The notes below the pieces were generated by a model that made no database searches, was not told the DNA's origin, and worked only from the letters and a program-made list of their open reading frames with translations. The position numbers and the translations under genes were made by a program. From Saccharospirillaceae bacterium (GTDB taxonomy: Bacteria > Pseudomonadota > Gammaproteobacteria > Pseudomonadales > Natronospirillaceae): 64,000 bases of DNA. The stretch's first letter is position 1. The number at the start of each line of letters is the position of its first letter. This document shows, one piece after another, positions 27,574 to 36,035 of the stretch. The stretch covers positions 25,132 through 89,131 of the forward strand of contig SKIB01000011.1 of the NCBI GenBank assembly GCA_007116635.1, read 5' to 3'.

Positions 27574-28581
27574 ATGGCCCGTATTGTCGTTATTTTTTGT
27601 TTTTTGTTTGCCTGTTACCAGCCAGCTTGGTCGCTAATGCGAGTGCAAACCATGGTGCCCATGTCCTTTAATCAACAGCAGGCCCAGCAAGAGTTGGACT
27701 CTGCTTGGCAGACTCTGATGGTTCGAATGCTTGGTGTGACCAATCCTGACATGCCTGCGCCAGAGAATATTCAGCCATTGGTTCTCAGTAATGGTTTTGA
27801 GTTCAGTGAAGACTCCTTGTTAGATGCCCTTAACCTTCCCATTCCAACTCAGCTTTGGGTGGTGCAGTTTGATCAGGCCGAGGTGTTGGCTTATCTAAGG
27901 CAGCAAAACCAACCCTTTTGGCCGTTGGTACGCCCTCAGACTCTGCTTTGGGTTGACCTAGAGGGTGAGGTGTTGTCTGACTCGGAGAGAAGTCCTTTGG
28001 CTCGCTCTTTGCGTGAACGTGCTCAGTTTCGAGGTCTACAGCTCGCCTTACCCCTGTGGGATCTGGAAGAGCAGTTAGCCTTGTCTGCTTTGGGAGCTCA
28101 GTCTGACATAAGCTCTTTGCGCCAAGCCAGTGAGCGATACGACACCGACTGGGTGTTTCAGGTTTCGGTATCAGATGCTGATTCTCGGGTCTTGCAATGG
28201 CGTTCGGTAATGCCTGGCGTGCAACTGGATTTTCAAAGCCGAGGGGAAACCCTAGAGCAAGCACTGATTAGTGGTCTTGATCGCTTGGCCGATGAGCAGT
28301 CACGTCGACTGATGCAAGTGAGCTTTGCTCAGACCCAGGCCTTGGTTTGGGATCTTTTTAATGTGCACAGTTATGCAGCTTTTTATGACCTGATGAGCTA
28401 CCTGGAGAAGCACCCTGCCATTGATCGAGTTGAGCTGTTAGAGGTTGAGCAGGATAGAGTTAGAGTGATTCTTGGCCCTAATACCTCAGAGCAACAGCTG
28501 CGAGAGCAATTTCAAATTGGGCGGCGGGTTCAGTCAATGGAGACGGACAGTCTGGTGCCGAGCTTTAGATGGGTAAGATAA
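27574..28581 (+). CDS. DUF2066 periplasmic protein
   Basis: The 335-residue exported protein starts with a signal peptide (IVVIFCFLFACYQPAWS) and shows the DUF2066 layout: an N-terminal strand VQTMVPM followed by AQQELDSAWQTLMVRMLG, then a hydrophilic body. The ATG at 27574 is chosen because GGAGAG lies eight bases upstream and the signal peptide then begins at once; the frame is open back to 27427. DUF2066 between purM and hda is a conserved neighbourhood in Pseudomonas and relatives. Its 3' end overlaps hda by 13 bases. Confidence 0.8.
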   Translation: MARIVVIFCFLFACYQPAWSLMRVQTMVPMSFNQQQAQQELDSAWQTLMVRMLGVTNPDMPAPENIQPLVLSNGFEFSEDSLLDALNLPIPTQLWVVQFDQAEVLAYLRQQNQPFWPLVRPQTLLWVDLEGEVLSDSERSPLARSLRERAQFRGLQLALPLWDLEEQLALSALGAQSDISSLRQASERYDTDWVFQVSVSDADSRVLQWRSVMPGVQLDFQSRGETLEQALISGLDRLADEQSRRLMQVSFAQTQALVWDLFNVHSYAAFYDLMSYLEKHPAIDRVELLEVEQDRVRVILGPNTSEQQLREQFQIGRRVQSMETDSLVPSFRWVR

Positions 28582-29282
28582 CCTCGCCTCCTGGTTGGCA
28601 GCAGTTGCCCCTAGACATTGGCTTGGCCAAGCAGCCCAGTTTTGACAATTACATTGCTGGGCGCAATAGACTGCATGTGTTGCAATTGCAGGCATGGTGC
28701 GCAGGAACAAGTGAGCCAGTAATTTTACTGCTAGGTTCTCGAGGAGAAGGCGTTAGTCATCTGTTGCAGTCCTGTTATCACGTTTTAGAACAAGGGCAAC
28801 AGCCAGTGGTGTATCTGTCCTTAGCCCATGACAGTCTTGAGCCCGAGCAGTTGGTAGAGTTAGCGGTCTTTGACTATCTATGTTTGGACGACTTACAAGC
28901 TGTAATGGGAGATCCAGTTTGGGAGCGTGAGCTGTTTCATCTGTTTAACCTGGTGCGGGCGCAGAACAGTCGTTTATTGCTAGGAGGCAAAGAAGCGCTA
29001 GCCGATATGCCCTTAAATCTACCGGATTTGAAGTCTCGATTGTCCTGGGGCTTGACTCTAGTGCTGCAACCTTTGTCCGACCAGCAAAAGGTCTCAGCCT
29101 TGCAGACTCACGCTTCTGAGCGTGGCCTTGAGCTTAGTCATGACCTTGCCCTGTATATTCTGCATCGTAGTGGGCGCAGTCTGGGCGAGTTGATGGTGGT
29201 TCTGGATCAACTCGACCAGGCCTCAATGCGAACCAAGCGCAGGCTGACTTTGTCTTTTGTTCGTCAAGAAATGGGCTGGTAG
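28569..29282 (+). CDS. hda: DnaA-inactivator Hda
   Basis: The 237-residue AAA+ protein stimulates ATP hydrolysis by DnaA when bound to the DNA-loaded sliding clamp. An N-terminal WQQLPLDIGL stretch fits the clamp-binding hexapeptide. The body matches Hda: VILLLGSRGEGVSHLLQSCY (P-loop), YLCLDDLQAVMGDPVWERELF (Walker B), LPDLKSRLSWGLTLVLQPLS and LDQLDQASMRTKRRLTLSFV. The P-loop has Val where ATPases have Lys; E. coli Hda also departs here (Arg), in line with its ADP-bound role. The start overlaps the DUF2066 gene. Confidence 0.88.
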   Translation: MGKITSPPGWQQLPLDIGLAKQPSFDNYIAGRNRLHVLQLQAWCAGTSEPVILLLGSRGEGVSHLLQSCYHVLEQGQQPVVYLSLAHDSLEPEQLVELAVFDYLCLDDLQAVMGDPVWERELFHLFNLVRAQNSRLLLGGKEALADMPLNLPDLKSRLSWGLTLVLQPLSDQQKVSALQTHASERGLELSHDLALYILHRSGRSLGELMVVLDQLDQASMRTKRRLTLSFVRQEMGW

Positions 29283-29293
29283 AGCTAATACAG

Positions 29294-29935
29294 TTAGTTT
29301 GTTTCACTGGGTTGAGAGTCAAGGGCGCAGGTCATGCCTTGCCAGCGATTAACGATCAAACAAAAGAGTTCCGCTGTCTTTTGCGCGTCATACAGGGCGC
29401 TGTGAGCCTCCTTATTATCAAAGCTCATGCCAGCAAGTTTGCATGCCTTGGCCAGCACTGTATGGCCGAAGGCCAGGCCGGCCAGTGTGGCGGTGTCAAA
29501 AGATGAAAAGGGATGAAAAGGGTTGCGTTTGATTTGATTGCGTGCTGCGGCAGCATTTATAAAGCCATGATCAAAATGGCTGTTATGGCCCACCAAGATG
29601 GCTCTGTTACACTCTGAGGTTTTGATCTGTTGGCGCACTAGCTGGAAAATCTGTTGCATAGCTGACTGTTCTTCTACGGCATTGCGCTCGGGATCCCAGG
29701 GGTCGATGCCGGTAAAGTCCAGTGCGGCCTGCTCCAAATTGGCATTGGCAAAGGGGTTGACGGCAAGGCTCAAGCTTTGACCAGGCTGTAATTGACCCTG
29801 TTGGTTATACTCTAGACAAATGGCTGCGATTTCTAGTATGGCGTCGGTTTGGGCATTGAAGCCTGCGGTTTCAATGTCAACTACAACGGGCAGATAACCG
29901 CGAAAACGGTCTTTTATAGCGGGTGGCACACTCAC
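29294..29935 (-). CDS. rnt: Ribonuclease T
   Basis: The 213-residue DEDDh 3'-5' exoribonuclease trims the 3' ends of tRNA and other stable RNAs. [21 protein letters not shown] carries the Asp-x-Glu motif, [18 protein letters not shown] the second Asp, and [14 protein letters not shown] the His and last Asp. The GTG at 29935 has AGGAA seven bases upstream. It converges on hda with 11 bases between stop codons and diverges from motY, matching the Pseudomonas rnt-motY-argG neighbourhood without pyrC. Confidence 0.94.
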   Translation of the reverse strand: MSVPPAIKDRFRGYLPVVVDIETAGFNAQTDAILEIAAICLEYNQQGQLQPGQSLSLAVNPFANANLEQAALDFTGIDPWDPERNAVEEQSAMQQIFQLVRQQIKTSECNRAILVGHNSHFDHGFINAAAARNQIKRNPFHPFSSFDTATLAGLAFGHTVLAKACKLAGMSFDNKEAHSALYDAQKTAELFCLIVNRWQGMTCALDSQPSETN

Positions 29936-30133
29936 AATAGCATTCCTAATTCAAAACATCTGCATCATAACACAGAGTGGCCATTTGACCAGTTGCGAAA
30001 CCTGGCCCATAACTTGCTTTCCATTAATTGCTAAATGATAGTTGCATGTTACTTGCAGCTAGTGGCTCAATGGGTTGAGTGCAGACTCATTGTCAGCTAC
30101 TTGTCTGATATTTGCTGATTAAAGAGGTGAAGG

Positions 30134-30988
30134 GTGAATCACAACCTAAGTGTGCCGCTTAATTGTTACCTGATTCTGTTAGGGTTGATGTTGATGCCGG
30201 TTCAAGCCATAACCTTTGAGGCCAGTCTTGGTCAAAGTCGCTGGTTTGCGCAAAGTAGTGCGCTGGAATGTAGGCTTTACCAGCCCATACCCAATTATGG
30301 TCTGGCTGCCTTCGAGCGCCAGGCCGGGCAGCCCATGAGTTTTATCCTTGAGTCGGGCATGGTAAATCTGGGGCGTGGTCAAGCCAGGTTAACCATGGAG
30401 GCCCCTGCTTGGCAGCCTTCCGCTATCACTGCTGAGCTGGGTACTGTTAGTTTGCAGTCCCAGCCTCAGGCCTTGGTGCTCACTGATCACCGAGTGCAGC
30501 AACTACTCGAAGGGGTGAGCCAGGGCATGGCACCAACGGTGTCCACTGGCACTGGTTACCGTGTCAAGCTTTCGCCTGCTCGTTTTCGTGATCATCAAGG
30601 AGAGTTCATGGTCTGTATGGCTAACCTCTTACCTGGAAACTTTGCTCAGTTTGAACGCTCCTCTGTGTTCTTTAATACCGATGTCCGGGTGCTTGATGAT
30701 GAGGCTAAGTCTTTGTTGGATGATATCGCACTCTATGTCGATCATGACGATCGCATTAGTCAGATTTATATTGAAGGCCATGCCGATGAGCGAGGCTCGG
30801 CTTTTTATAATCGGCGCTTATCGGAAGACAGGGCCATGGCGGTAACTCAGTATATGATCAGTCGTGGCGTGTCTCCTAGCTTAATTGTAACCCGCTTTCA
30901 TGGCGATGCTTTCCCCGCACGCCAAGGCGGCGGAGAGCAGAGTTGGGCAGCGAATAGGCGTGTTACGGTTAGATTAGAGCGCTTTTAG
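30134..30988 (+). CDS. motY: Flagellar motor T-ring protein MotY
   Basis: The 284-residue periplasmic protein has a signal peptide ending MPVQA, a MotY-type N-terminal domain (SRWFAQSSALECRLYQPIPN and YGLAAFERQAGQPMSF) and a C-terminal OmpA domain (IYIEGHADERGSAFYNRRLS, AANRRVTVRLERF). MotY forms the T ring around the basal body and helps position stators in Vibrio and Pseudomonas. The GTG at 30134 follows GAGG by six bases. Its place between rnt and argG is as in P. aeruginosa, supporting the assignment. It serves the same flagellum as the flg genes at 11.8-20.9 kb. Confidence 0.88.
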   Translation: MNHNLSVPLNCYLILLGLMLMPVQAITFEASLGQSRWFAQSSALECRLYQPIPNYGLAAFERQAGQPMSFILESGMVNLGRGQARLTMEAPAWQPSAITAELGTVSLQSQPQALVLTDHRVQQLLEGVSQGMAPTVSTGTGYRVKLSPARFRDHQGEFMVCMANLLPGNFAQFERSSVFFNTDVRVLDDEAKSLLDDIALYVDHDDRISQIYIEGHADERGSAFYNRRLSEDRAMAVTQYMISRGVSPSLIVTRFHGDAFPARQGGGEQSWAANRRVTVRLERF

Positions 30989-31094
30989 CGGCAAAACTTG
31001 GCCGCCTGAGTAGATATTGGCGGCTAAAGAGTTTTATCTCGCACTGGGGATGGCTACAATAGCAGCCCCGTGACCCAAGTTAATGGAGCCTTTA

Positions 31095-32312
31095 ATGTCT
31101 GATATCAAAAAAGTGGTACTGGCCTACTCAGGTGGTTTGGATACATCTGTGATTGCTAAGTGGATTCAAGAAACCTATGGCTGTGAGGTGGTTACCTTTA
31201 CCGCTGATCTTGGCCAAGGAGAAGAGGTAGAACCTGCTCGTGCAAAGGCTGAGGCCTTGGGCATTAAAGAGATTTATATTGATGACCTTCGTGAAGAGTT
31301 TGTGCGTGATTTTGTCTTCCCTATGTTCCGCGCTAACACTCTTTATGAAGGCGAGTACCTCCTAGGCACCTCCATTGCTCGTCCTTTGATCGCTAAGCGG
31401 TTAGTGGAGATTGCCAACGAAACTGGCGCCGATGCTATTGCTCACGGGGCAACGGGTAAGGGTAATGATCAGGTACGCTTTGAATTGGGTGCTTATGCAT
31501 TAAAGCCAGGTATTCAGGTGATTGCACCATGGCGTGAGTGGGATCTTAATTCACGCGATAAGCTCATGCAGTATTGCGAAGATCACCAAATTGATGTGGA
31601 TTTTAAAAAGGGTAAGAAGTCGCCGTACTCCATGGACGCTAACCTGCTTCATATTTCTTATGAGGGTGGCGTACTAGAAGATCCCTGGAGTGAGTGTGAA
31701 GAAGAAATGTGGCGCTGGTCGGTTAGCCCTGAGGCTGCGCCGGATAAAGCGACCTACATCGACCTGACTTTTGTTAAGGGTGATGTGGTGGCCATCGATG
31801 GCCAAGAAATGGCAGCCCATGAGATTCTGGAAGAGCTAAACCGTGTCGGTGGCGCCAATGGCATTGGTCGTCTTGACCTTGTGGAAAATCGCTATGTGGG
31901 TATGAAGTCCCGTGGTTGTTACGAGACCCCTGGTGGAACCATCATCCTTAGGGCGCACCGAGCCATTGAGTCCATTACTCTGGATCGTGAAGTGGCTCAC
32001 TTGAAAGACAGTATCATGCCCAAGTATGCTGAGCTGATTTATAATGGCTTCTGGTGGAGTCCAGAGAGACAAATGTTGCAAACCATGATTGATGAGTCGC
32101 AACAGCCAGTAAATGGCGTGGTGCGCTTGAAGCTATACAAGGGCAATGTGATTGTCGTAGGCCGCAAGTCCGATGACTCGCTCTTTGATGGCAAGATTGC
32201 AACCTTTGAAGACGACGCAGGTGCTTATAATCAACAGGATGCCGAAGGCTTCATTAAGTTGAATGCCCTGCGTATGAGAATTGCGGCTGCTAAGGGTCGT
32301 AAGTTGCTATAA
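31095..32312 (+). CDS. argG: Argininosuccinate synthase
   Basis: The 405-residue enzyme joins citrulline and aspartate with ATP in arginine synthesis. The PP-loop [20 protein letters not shown], the stretch [15 protein letters not shown] and the [20 protein letters not shown] region are diagnostic of the short bacterial type I family. The ATG at 31095 has GGAG six bases upstream; an ATG at 31083 is less well placed. A TACAAT -10-like hexamer lies at 31055-31060. A strong terminator follows. Confidence 0.97.
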   Translation: MSDIKKVVLAYSGGLDTSVIAKWIQETYGCEVVTFTADLGQGEEVEPARAKAEALGIKEIYIDDLREEFVRDFVFPMFRANTLYEGEYLLGTSIARPLIAKRLVEIANETGADAIAHGATGKGNDQVRFELGAYALKPGIQVIAPWREWDLNSRDKLMQYCEDHQIDVDFKKGKKSPYSMDANLLHISYEGGVLEDPWSECEEEMWRWSVSPEAAPDKATYIDLTFVKGDVVAIDGQEMAAHEILEELNRVGGANGIGRLDLVENRYVGMKSRGCYETPGGTIILRAHRAIESITLDREVAHLKDSIMPKYAELIYNGFWWSPERQMLQTMIDESQQPVNGVVRLKLYKGNVIVVGRKSDDSLFDGKIATFEDDAGAYNQQDAEGFIKLNALRMRIAAAKGRKLL

Positions 32313-32330
32313 ACCTTAAGTACGCTTTGT

Positions 32331-32358
32331 GGGCTGCCAAGGTGCAGCCCTTTTTTTT
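32331..32358 (+). terminator. Intrinsic terminator of argG
   Basis: GGGCTGC and GCAGCCC form a 7-bp stem around a six-base loop (CAAGGT), followed by eight T residues, 18 bases after the argG stop codon. Confidence 0.9.
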
Positions 32359-32369
32359 GGGGAGGAATT

Positions 32370-33167
32370 ATGATCATCACGTTGGCATTGGCGCTTGTGT
32401 TGTTGACGGCGCACAGTCTATTGTTGGCCTCAGAAGAGGCGCAGTCCGATGCATTGTTCCTAAGCCAAACCTATGAGGGCGATGACCGTCCTTGTTTGAT
32501 TTTGTTGCATGGCTTGGGTGCTCGCGATTGGCTAATGGATGGTGTGGCCTGGAATCTAGAAGAGGATTACTGGGTAGTGAATCAGGCCTACCCTTCAACC
32601 AGTGCACCCTTGGAATACCTCGCGCCTAAGTACATTACTAAGGCCATTGATGCTTGCGCTAGTCATGCAGAGCAAGGCATTGATATGGTGACTCACTCCA
32701 TGGGCGGCATCATGTTGCGCCAGTATTTGTCTGTTGCTGAAATGCCGCAGCTTAGGCTCCTAGTGATGATTGCCCCCCCTAATAGGGGTAGCGAAGTAGT
32801 GGATAATATCGGTCACTGGCGGGTCTTTCAGCGGATGATGGGGCCTGCAGGTACGCAATTGGGCACTAATGGCGGCCTATCCAGCTTGCCTAGCCCCAGT
32901 GTGCCCTTTGCAGTGATTGCAGGTGATCTTAGTTTTGAGCCTTGGTTTGACGCCATGTTTGATGGCCCAAATGATGGTAGAGTGAGCGTTGATAGTACTA
33001 AGTTAGATGGAATGAGTGATTTCATCGTTATTCACCAGCATCATTCTTTGTTATTGTGGGATCCTCGCACCTGGCAACAGGTGAGGTTGTTTTTACAGCA
33101 GGAAGCCTTTGATCACCAGCTACTGGAGGATAATGATGCATCGTCTGCTGATGATCGGTCTGGGTGA
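32370..33167 (+). CDS. Exported lipase-like alpha/beta-hydrolase
   Basis: The 265-residue protein has an N-terminal signal sequence (ITLALALVLLTAHSLLLAS), an oxyanion loop LILLHGLGARDWLMDGVAW, and the elbow MVTHSMGGIMLRQYL with Ser in HSMGG. PNDGRVSVDSTKLDGMSDF and VIHQHHSLLLWDPRT supply plausible Asp and His. It is similar to short triacylglycerol-lipase-like or acetyltransferase-like hydrolases of unknown substrate in marine gammaproteobacteria. GGGGAGG precedes the ATG. It overlaps the following oxidoreductase gene by 32 bases. Confidence 0.82.
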   Translation: MIITLALALVLLTAHSLLLASEEAQSDALFLSQTYEGDDRPCLILLHGLGARDWLMDGVAWNLEEDYWVVNQAYPSTSAPLEYLAPKYITKAIDACASHAEQGIDMVTHSMGGIMLRQYLSVAEMPQLRLLVMIAPPNRGSEVVDNIGHWRVFQRMMGPAGTQLGTNGGLSSLPSPSVPFAVIAGDLSFEPWFDAMFDGPNDGRVSVDSTKLDGMSDFIVIHQHHSLLLWDPRTWQQVRLFLQQEAFDHQLLEDNDASSADDRSG

Positions 33168-34032
33168 TATTGCCCAGAAGGCTTGGCTGCCTGTGGTGGC
33201 CAATCATCCCCAGGTTGAGCTTTACCTCTGGGCAAGAGACGCAGCAAAAACGGCTGCTCTGGCTACTCAGTATCGTTTAACAAGCCTAAGCAGTTGGCAG
33301 CAGGCCAAGGACCTTGGCATACAAGCGGTGCTGATACACGCCGCCACCGAGGCGCATTTTGATCTGGCCTATGCTGCACTGTCTCAGGGTTATTCGGTGC
33401 TGATCGATAAGCCCATTGCATATCACCAGCATCAGGTGCAGCAGTTGGCCGACCTTGCAGCCGCACAGCAACAGCTGTTGATGCCAGCATTCAATAGGCG
33501 CTACTCGCCCTTGGTCCTTAAAGCTCAGCAACAGGGCTCTGCGACGAGCATTATTTTGCAAAAGTATCGCCAACTGTTACCCGGACCGGTGCGTCAATTT
33601 GTGTTTGATGATTTTATTCATCTGTTGGATACTGCCAATTTTCTTGCCGATGGCGAATTGGCTAAACCCAAGGCTCCTTTGGCACGTTGGCAGCAGGATA
33701 GGCTGATAGGCCTCAGTTTGGATCTCAGTTCCCAGCAGCGTATTCTTTTAAGTATGGACAGAGATCATGGCTGTACTGGCGAGCTATATCAGCTAGACTA
33801 TTCCGGTGTTAGTTGGCAAATTGATCAGCTAATGGTGGCTAAATGCTGGTCAGCAGGACAATTGCAAATCTGGCAGCCAGACCCTTGGCAATCTAATTTA
33901 CAGTTGCGGGGGTTTACTGCGTTGTTTGACGATTTTTTAACAGCTTTGGGGCGCAAACAATTTGGTTTAGAGCCAAGCTACTTGCTTACTCATGCTTTAG
34001 CAGAATTACTGGTTGAAACCCTAGATGCTTAA
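33136..34032 (+). CDS. Gfo/Idh/MocA-type oxidoreductase
   Basis: The 298-residue protein has a Rossmann start (LLMIGLGDIAQKAWLPVVAN), the family segment AVLIHAATEAHFDLAYAAL, and SVLIDKPIAYHQHQVQQL with the conserved Lys-Pro. The C-terminal half is the alpha/beta sheet domain with FAFDDFIH-like content (FVFDDFIHLLDTANFL), resembling virulence-factor MviM relatives. NAD(P) use is expected; the substrate is unknown. The second ATG of an ATGATG pair (33136) is chosen for its spacing from GGAGGA. It overlaps the genes on both sides. Confidence 0.8.
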   Translation: MHRLLMIGLGDIAQKAWLPVVANHPQVELYLWARDAAKTAALATQYRLTSLSSWQQAKDLGIQAVLIHAATEAHFDLAYAALSQGYSVLIDKPIAYHQHQVQQLADLAAAQQQLLMPAFNRRYSPLVLKAQQQGSATSIILQKYRQLLPGPVRQFVFDDFIHLLDTANFLADGELAKPKAPLARWQQDRLIGLSLDLSSQQRILLSMDRDHGCTGELYQLDYSGVSWQIDQLMVAKCWSAGQLQIWQPDPWQSNLQLRGFTALFDDFLTALGRKQFGLEPSYLLTHALAELLVETLDA

Positions 34033-35032
34033 ATTTTTGATCTTGTTATTTCTTACCTCCTTGGTGATGGCGCAGCCACAAGGCTATTTGAATTCATATC
34101 ATTCTGATCCTATTGTCAGCTCTTCTCAGTCAGGCTCAGCAGAGCATTCTGAGTTAGTGCCTAACCAGCCTGCTGCTGATCAGTCTAGCAAGGCTAAGGA
34201 AGAAGAGGCCAAAGCCAAGGAGCTTGCTCAGCAGGTGTCTTCTCTGTGCCAAGAGGTTAGCAATCGTTTGGCCAGTGTGGATTATTCGCTCTGTGCGGAC
34301 CTGGGCTATGATCGGGTGCTGGGTTATTCCGTGCAGTCCAGGCCGATCATTGCTAAGCATTATCCCGCCCATGACCCTGAGGCCATTCGTGTGCTGTTCA
34401 TCGGTGGTATCCATGGTGATGAGCTAACCTCAGTGAGTGCTACCTTTTTGTGGATGAACACACTTAACGAACATCATTCTGGTGCTTTTGATTGGTGGTT
34501 TGTGCCTGTAAGTAACCCCGATGGCTTGCTCAGGCAAAACGAACAGGGTCGCTGGACTTCGACGAGAGGCAATATCAATGACGTGGACTTGAACCGTAAC
34601 TTCACGCCTTCACAGAATCGTTATCAAGAGCCGCGCTATCGACAGGCACAGCAAGCACGTAATCCAAGGTACTTCCCTGGCGATGAGCCCCTAAGTGAAC
34701 CGGAATCCTTGGTCATTGATCGCATGATCCTCAGCTACCAACCTGACATTATTTTTTCTGTGCACGCCCCTCATGGCATCATCGATTTTGACGGGCCACC
34801 AATGCCCTTTGCGCCTACGGCTGGGTTTGGGTCTCTAGGTCATCGAGCTCTTGGTACCTTTCCCGGGTCACTGGGTGACTTTGCTTGGAATCGTATGGGC
34901 GTGCCTGTGGTAACCATTGAGCTTGCAAGCGCAGGCCAGATGCCGTCTGATCTGGAAATAAGGCGTATGTGGCGTGACATGGTGCGCTATTTATTTAATC
35001 TGCAGCAAAGTCAGATGCTACCTAAGCGCTGA
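34025..35032 (+). CDS. Exported M14-family zinc carboxypeptidase (MpaA-like)
   Basis: The 335-residue protein has a signal peptide (FLILLFLTSLVMA), a low-complexity Ser/Glu/Ala linker to about residue 75, and an M14 catalytic domain: GGIHGDELTSVSATF (zinc His and Glu), PVSNPDGLL, DVDLNRNF, IIFSVHAPHG (zinc His) and VVTIELASAG with the catalytic Glu. This pattern fits murein-peptide amidase and gamma-D-Glu-diaminopimelate carboxypeptidases. An envelope or wall-recycling role is likely. It overlaps the previous gene by eight bases and converges on the DUF2069 gene with a 15-base overlap. Confidence 0.82.
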   Translation: MLKFLILLFLTSLVMAQPQGYLNSYHSDPIVSSSQSGSAEHSELVPNQPAADQSSKAKEEEAKAKELAQQVSSLCQEVSNRLASVDYSLCADLGYDRVLGYSVQSRPIIAKHYPAHDPEAIRVLFIGGIHGDELTSVSATFLWMNTLNEHHSGAFDWWFVPVSNPDGLLRQNEQGRWTSTRGNINDVDLNRNFTPSQNRYQEPRYRQAQQARNPRYFPGDEPLSEPESLVIDRMILSYQPDIIFSVHAPHGIIDFDGPPMPFAPTAGFGSLGHRALGTFPGSLGDFAWNRMGVPVVTIELASAGQMPSDLEIRRMWRDMVRYLFNLQQSQMLPKR

Positions 35033-35401
35033 TTTTTGCTTGCTGAGCCATTTGTAATGGCCCAGTTGACCAATGGTTAGTGTCAGTAATAAAGCCGACA
35101 GCAGACTGATGCCGATGCCCCAGAGTCGAGAGTCAGGGCCTGCAGCAAAGGCAGCCGCCAGAGCAAAGAATAACATTTGGCTGAAGCTAAAGAGAATCAA
35201 GCCTCTGCTGCTTGGTCGCCACACCACCCAAGCAAAGGGCCACAGAGGTAGGCTGGAGAGCAAGGCCACCACCAGGGCACTTATCAGGGGGTAATCGCCT
35301 TTTTCTTCTGGCCCTAGCAGCCATACAGCCACAAACACAGTCAGTAGCAGAGCTAGGTAGCACAGCTGTAGTGGGCGTTTTAGGTCATATTTAACGGTCA
35401 T
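35018..35401 (-). CDS. DUF2069-like membrane protein
   Basis: The 127-residue protein has four membrane segments. The pattern PLWPFAWVVWRPSSRGL followed by a helix and a small Gly/Pro turn (AAAFAAGPDSRLWGIGISLL) fits the DUF2069 family as I remember it. No catalytic residues are visible and no function can be given. The ATG at 35401 lies inside the end of the acyltransferase gene with GGA six bases upstream, so it is probably the last gene of the SLC13-acyltransferase operon. Confidence 0.6.
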   Translation of the reverse strand: MTVKYDLKRPLQLCYLALLLTVFVAVWLLGPEEKGDYPLISALVVALLSSLPLWPFAWVVWRPSSRGLILFSFSQMLFFALAAAFAAGPDSRLWGIGISLLSALLLTLTIGQLGHYKWLSKQKSALR

Positions 35402-36035
35402 AATTTTTCCATTCATCCCCGGTCAGGGCTTTATTGCGCCGGTCACCGATGACCTGCGCAGGATTTCCAGCGGCGATTTGCCAAGCCGCTACTTTAGCAC
35501 GCAATAGGGAGTTCATGCCAAGTACGGCATGATCTTCCAGTAGGCTGCCATCGCAGATGCCAGCATGGGCACCAATCCAAACATCCTGTCCAAGGCAAAT
35601 ACCCTGGCTGCTTATGCCCTGTTGGCAAACCCAGCGGTCAGGTGCCATACGATGGTCAAAGGCATAAAAGTGGCTGTAGGCGGCGATGCGACAGCCGTTG
35701 CCAATTTCAATGCCAGCACGACCACCATCCATGCTCACATGGTGGTTAATGCCAACCTGTTGGCCTATGCTGATTGGGCCATGCAGCACGGCTTCGGCTG
35801 CGATAAAGCTGCCTGCCCCAATGCGAATGGTGCGCCCTGGCTCGGCAAAGAGCTTGGCACTGGGGGCAATAAAGCAGGGGCCTTGGATGTCAATGCATTC
35901 AAGTTGCATCAGTTGTTGTTGCCACTCTTGCTGCCAAGCATCCGCCCAGGAGCGATCCTTGGCTTTGAGGCGAAAGTAGAGCCAGGGCATGTAGCTGAGG
36001 CGCAATTGATGCTGAGAGCGATAATCCGGTGTCAC
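35391..36035 (-). CDS. Left-handed beta-helix (hexapeptide) acyltransferase
   Basis: The 214-residue protein carries hexapeptide repeats of the LbetaH fold: IDIQGPCFIAPSAKLFAEPG, IRIGAGSFIAAEAVLHGPIS, IEIGNGCRIAAYSHFYAFDH and ICLGQDVWIGAHAGICDGS, the last matching WIGxxxxIxxG of acetyltransferases. The acceptor is unknown; sugar O-acetylation is typical. The GTG at 36035 overlaps the upstream stop codon as GTGA, so translation is coupled to the SLC13 gene. About 50 N-terminal residues are rich in Trp and Gln. Confidence 0.8.
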   Translation of the reverse strand: MTPDYRSQHQLRLSYMPWLYFRLKAKDRSWADAWQQEWQQQLMQLECIDIQGPCFIAPSAKLFAEPGRTIRIGAGSFIAAEAVLHGPISIGQQVGINHHVSMDGGRAGIEIGNGCRIAAYSHFYAFDHRMAPDRWVCQQGISSQGICLGQDVWIGAHAGICDGSLLEDHAVLGMNSLLRAKVAAWQIAAGNPAQVIGDRRNKALTGDEWKNYDR

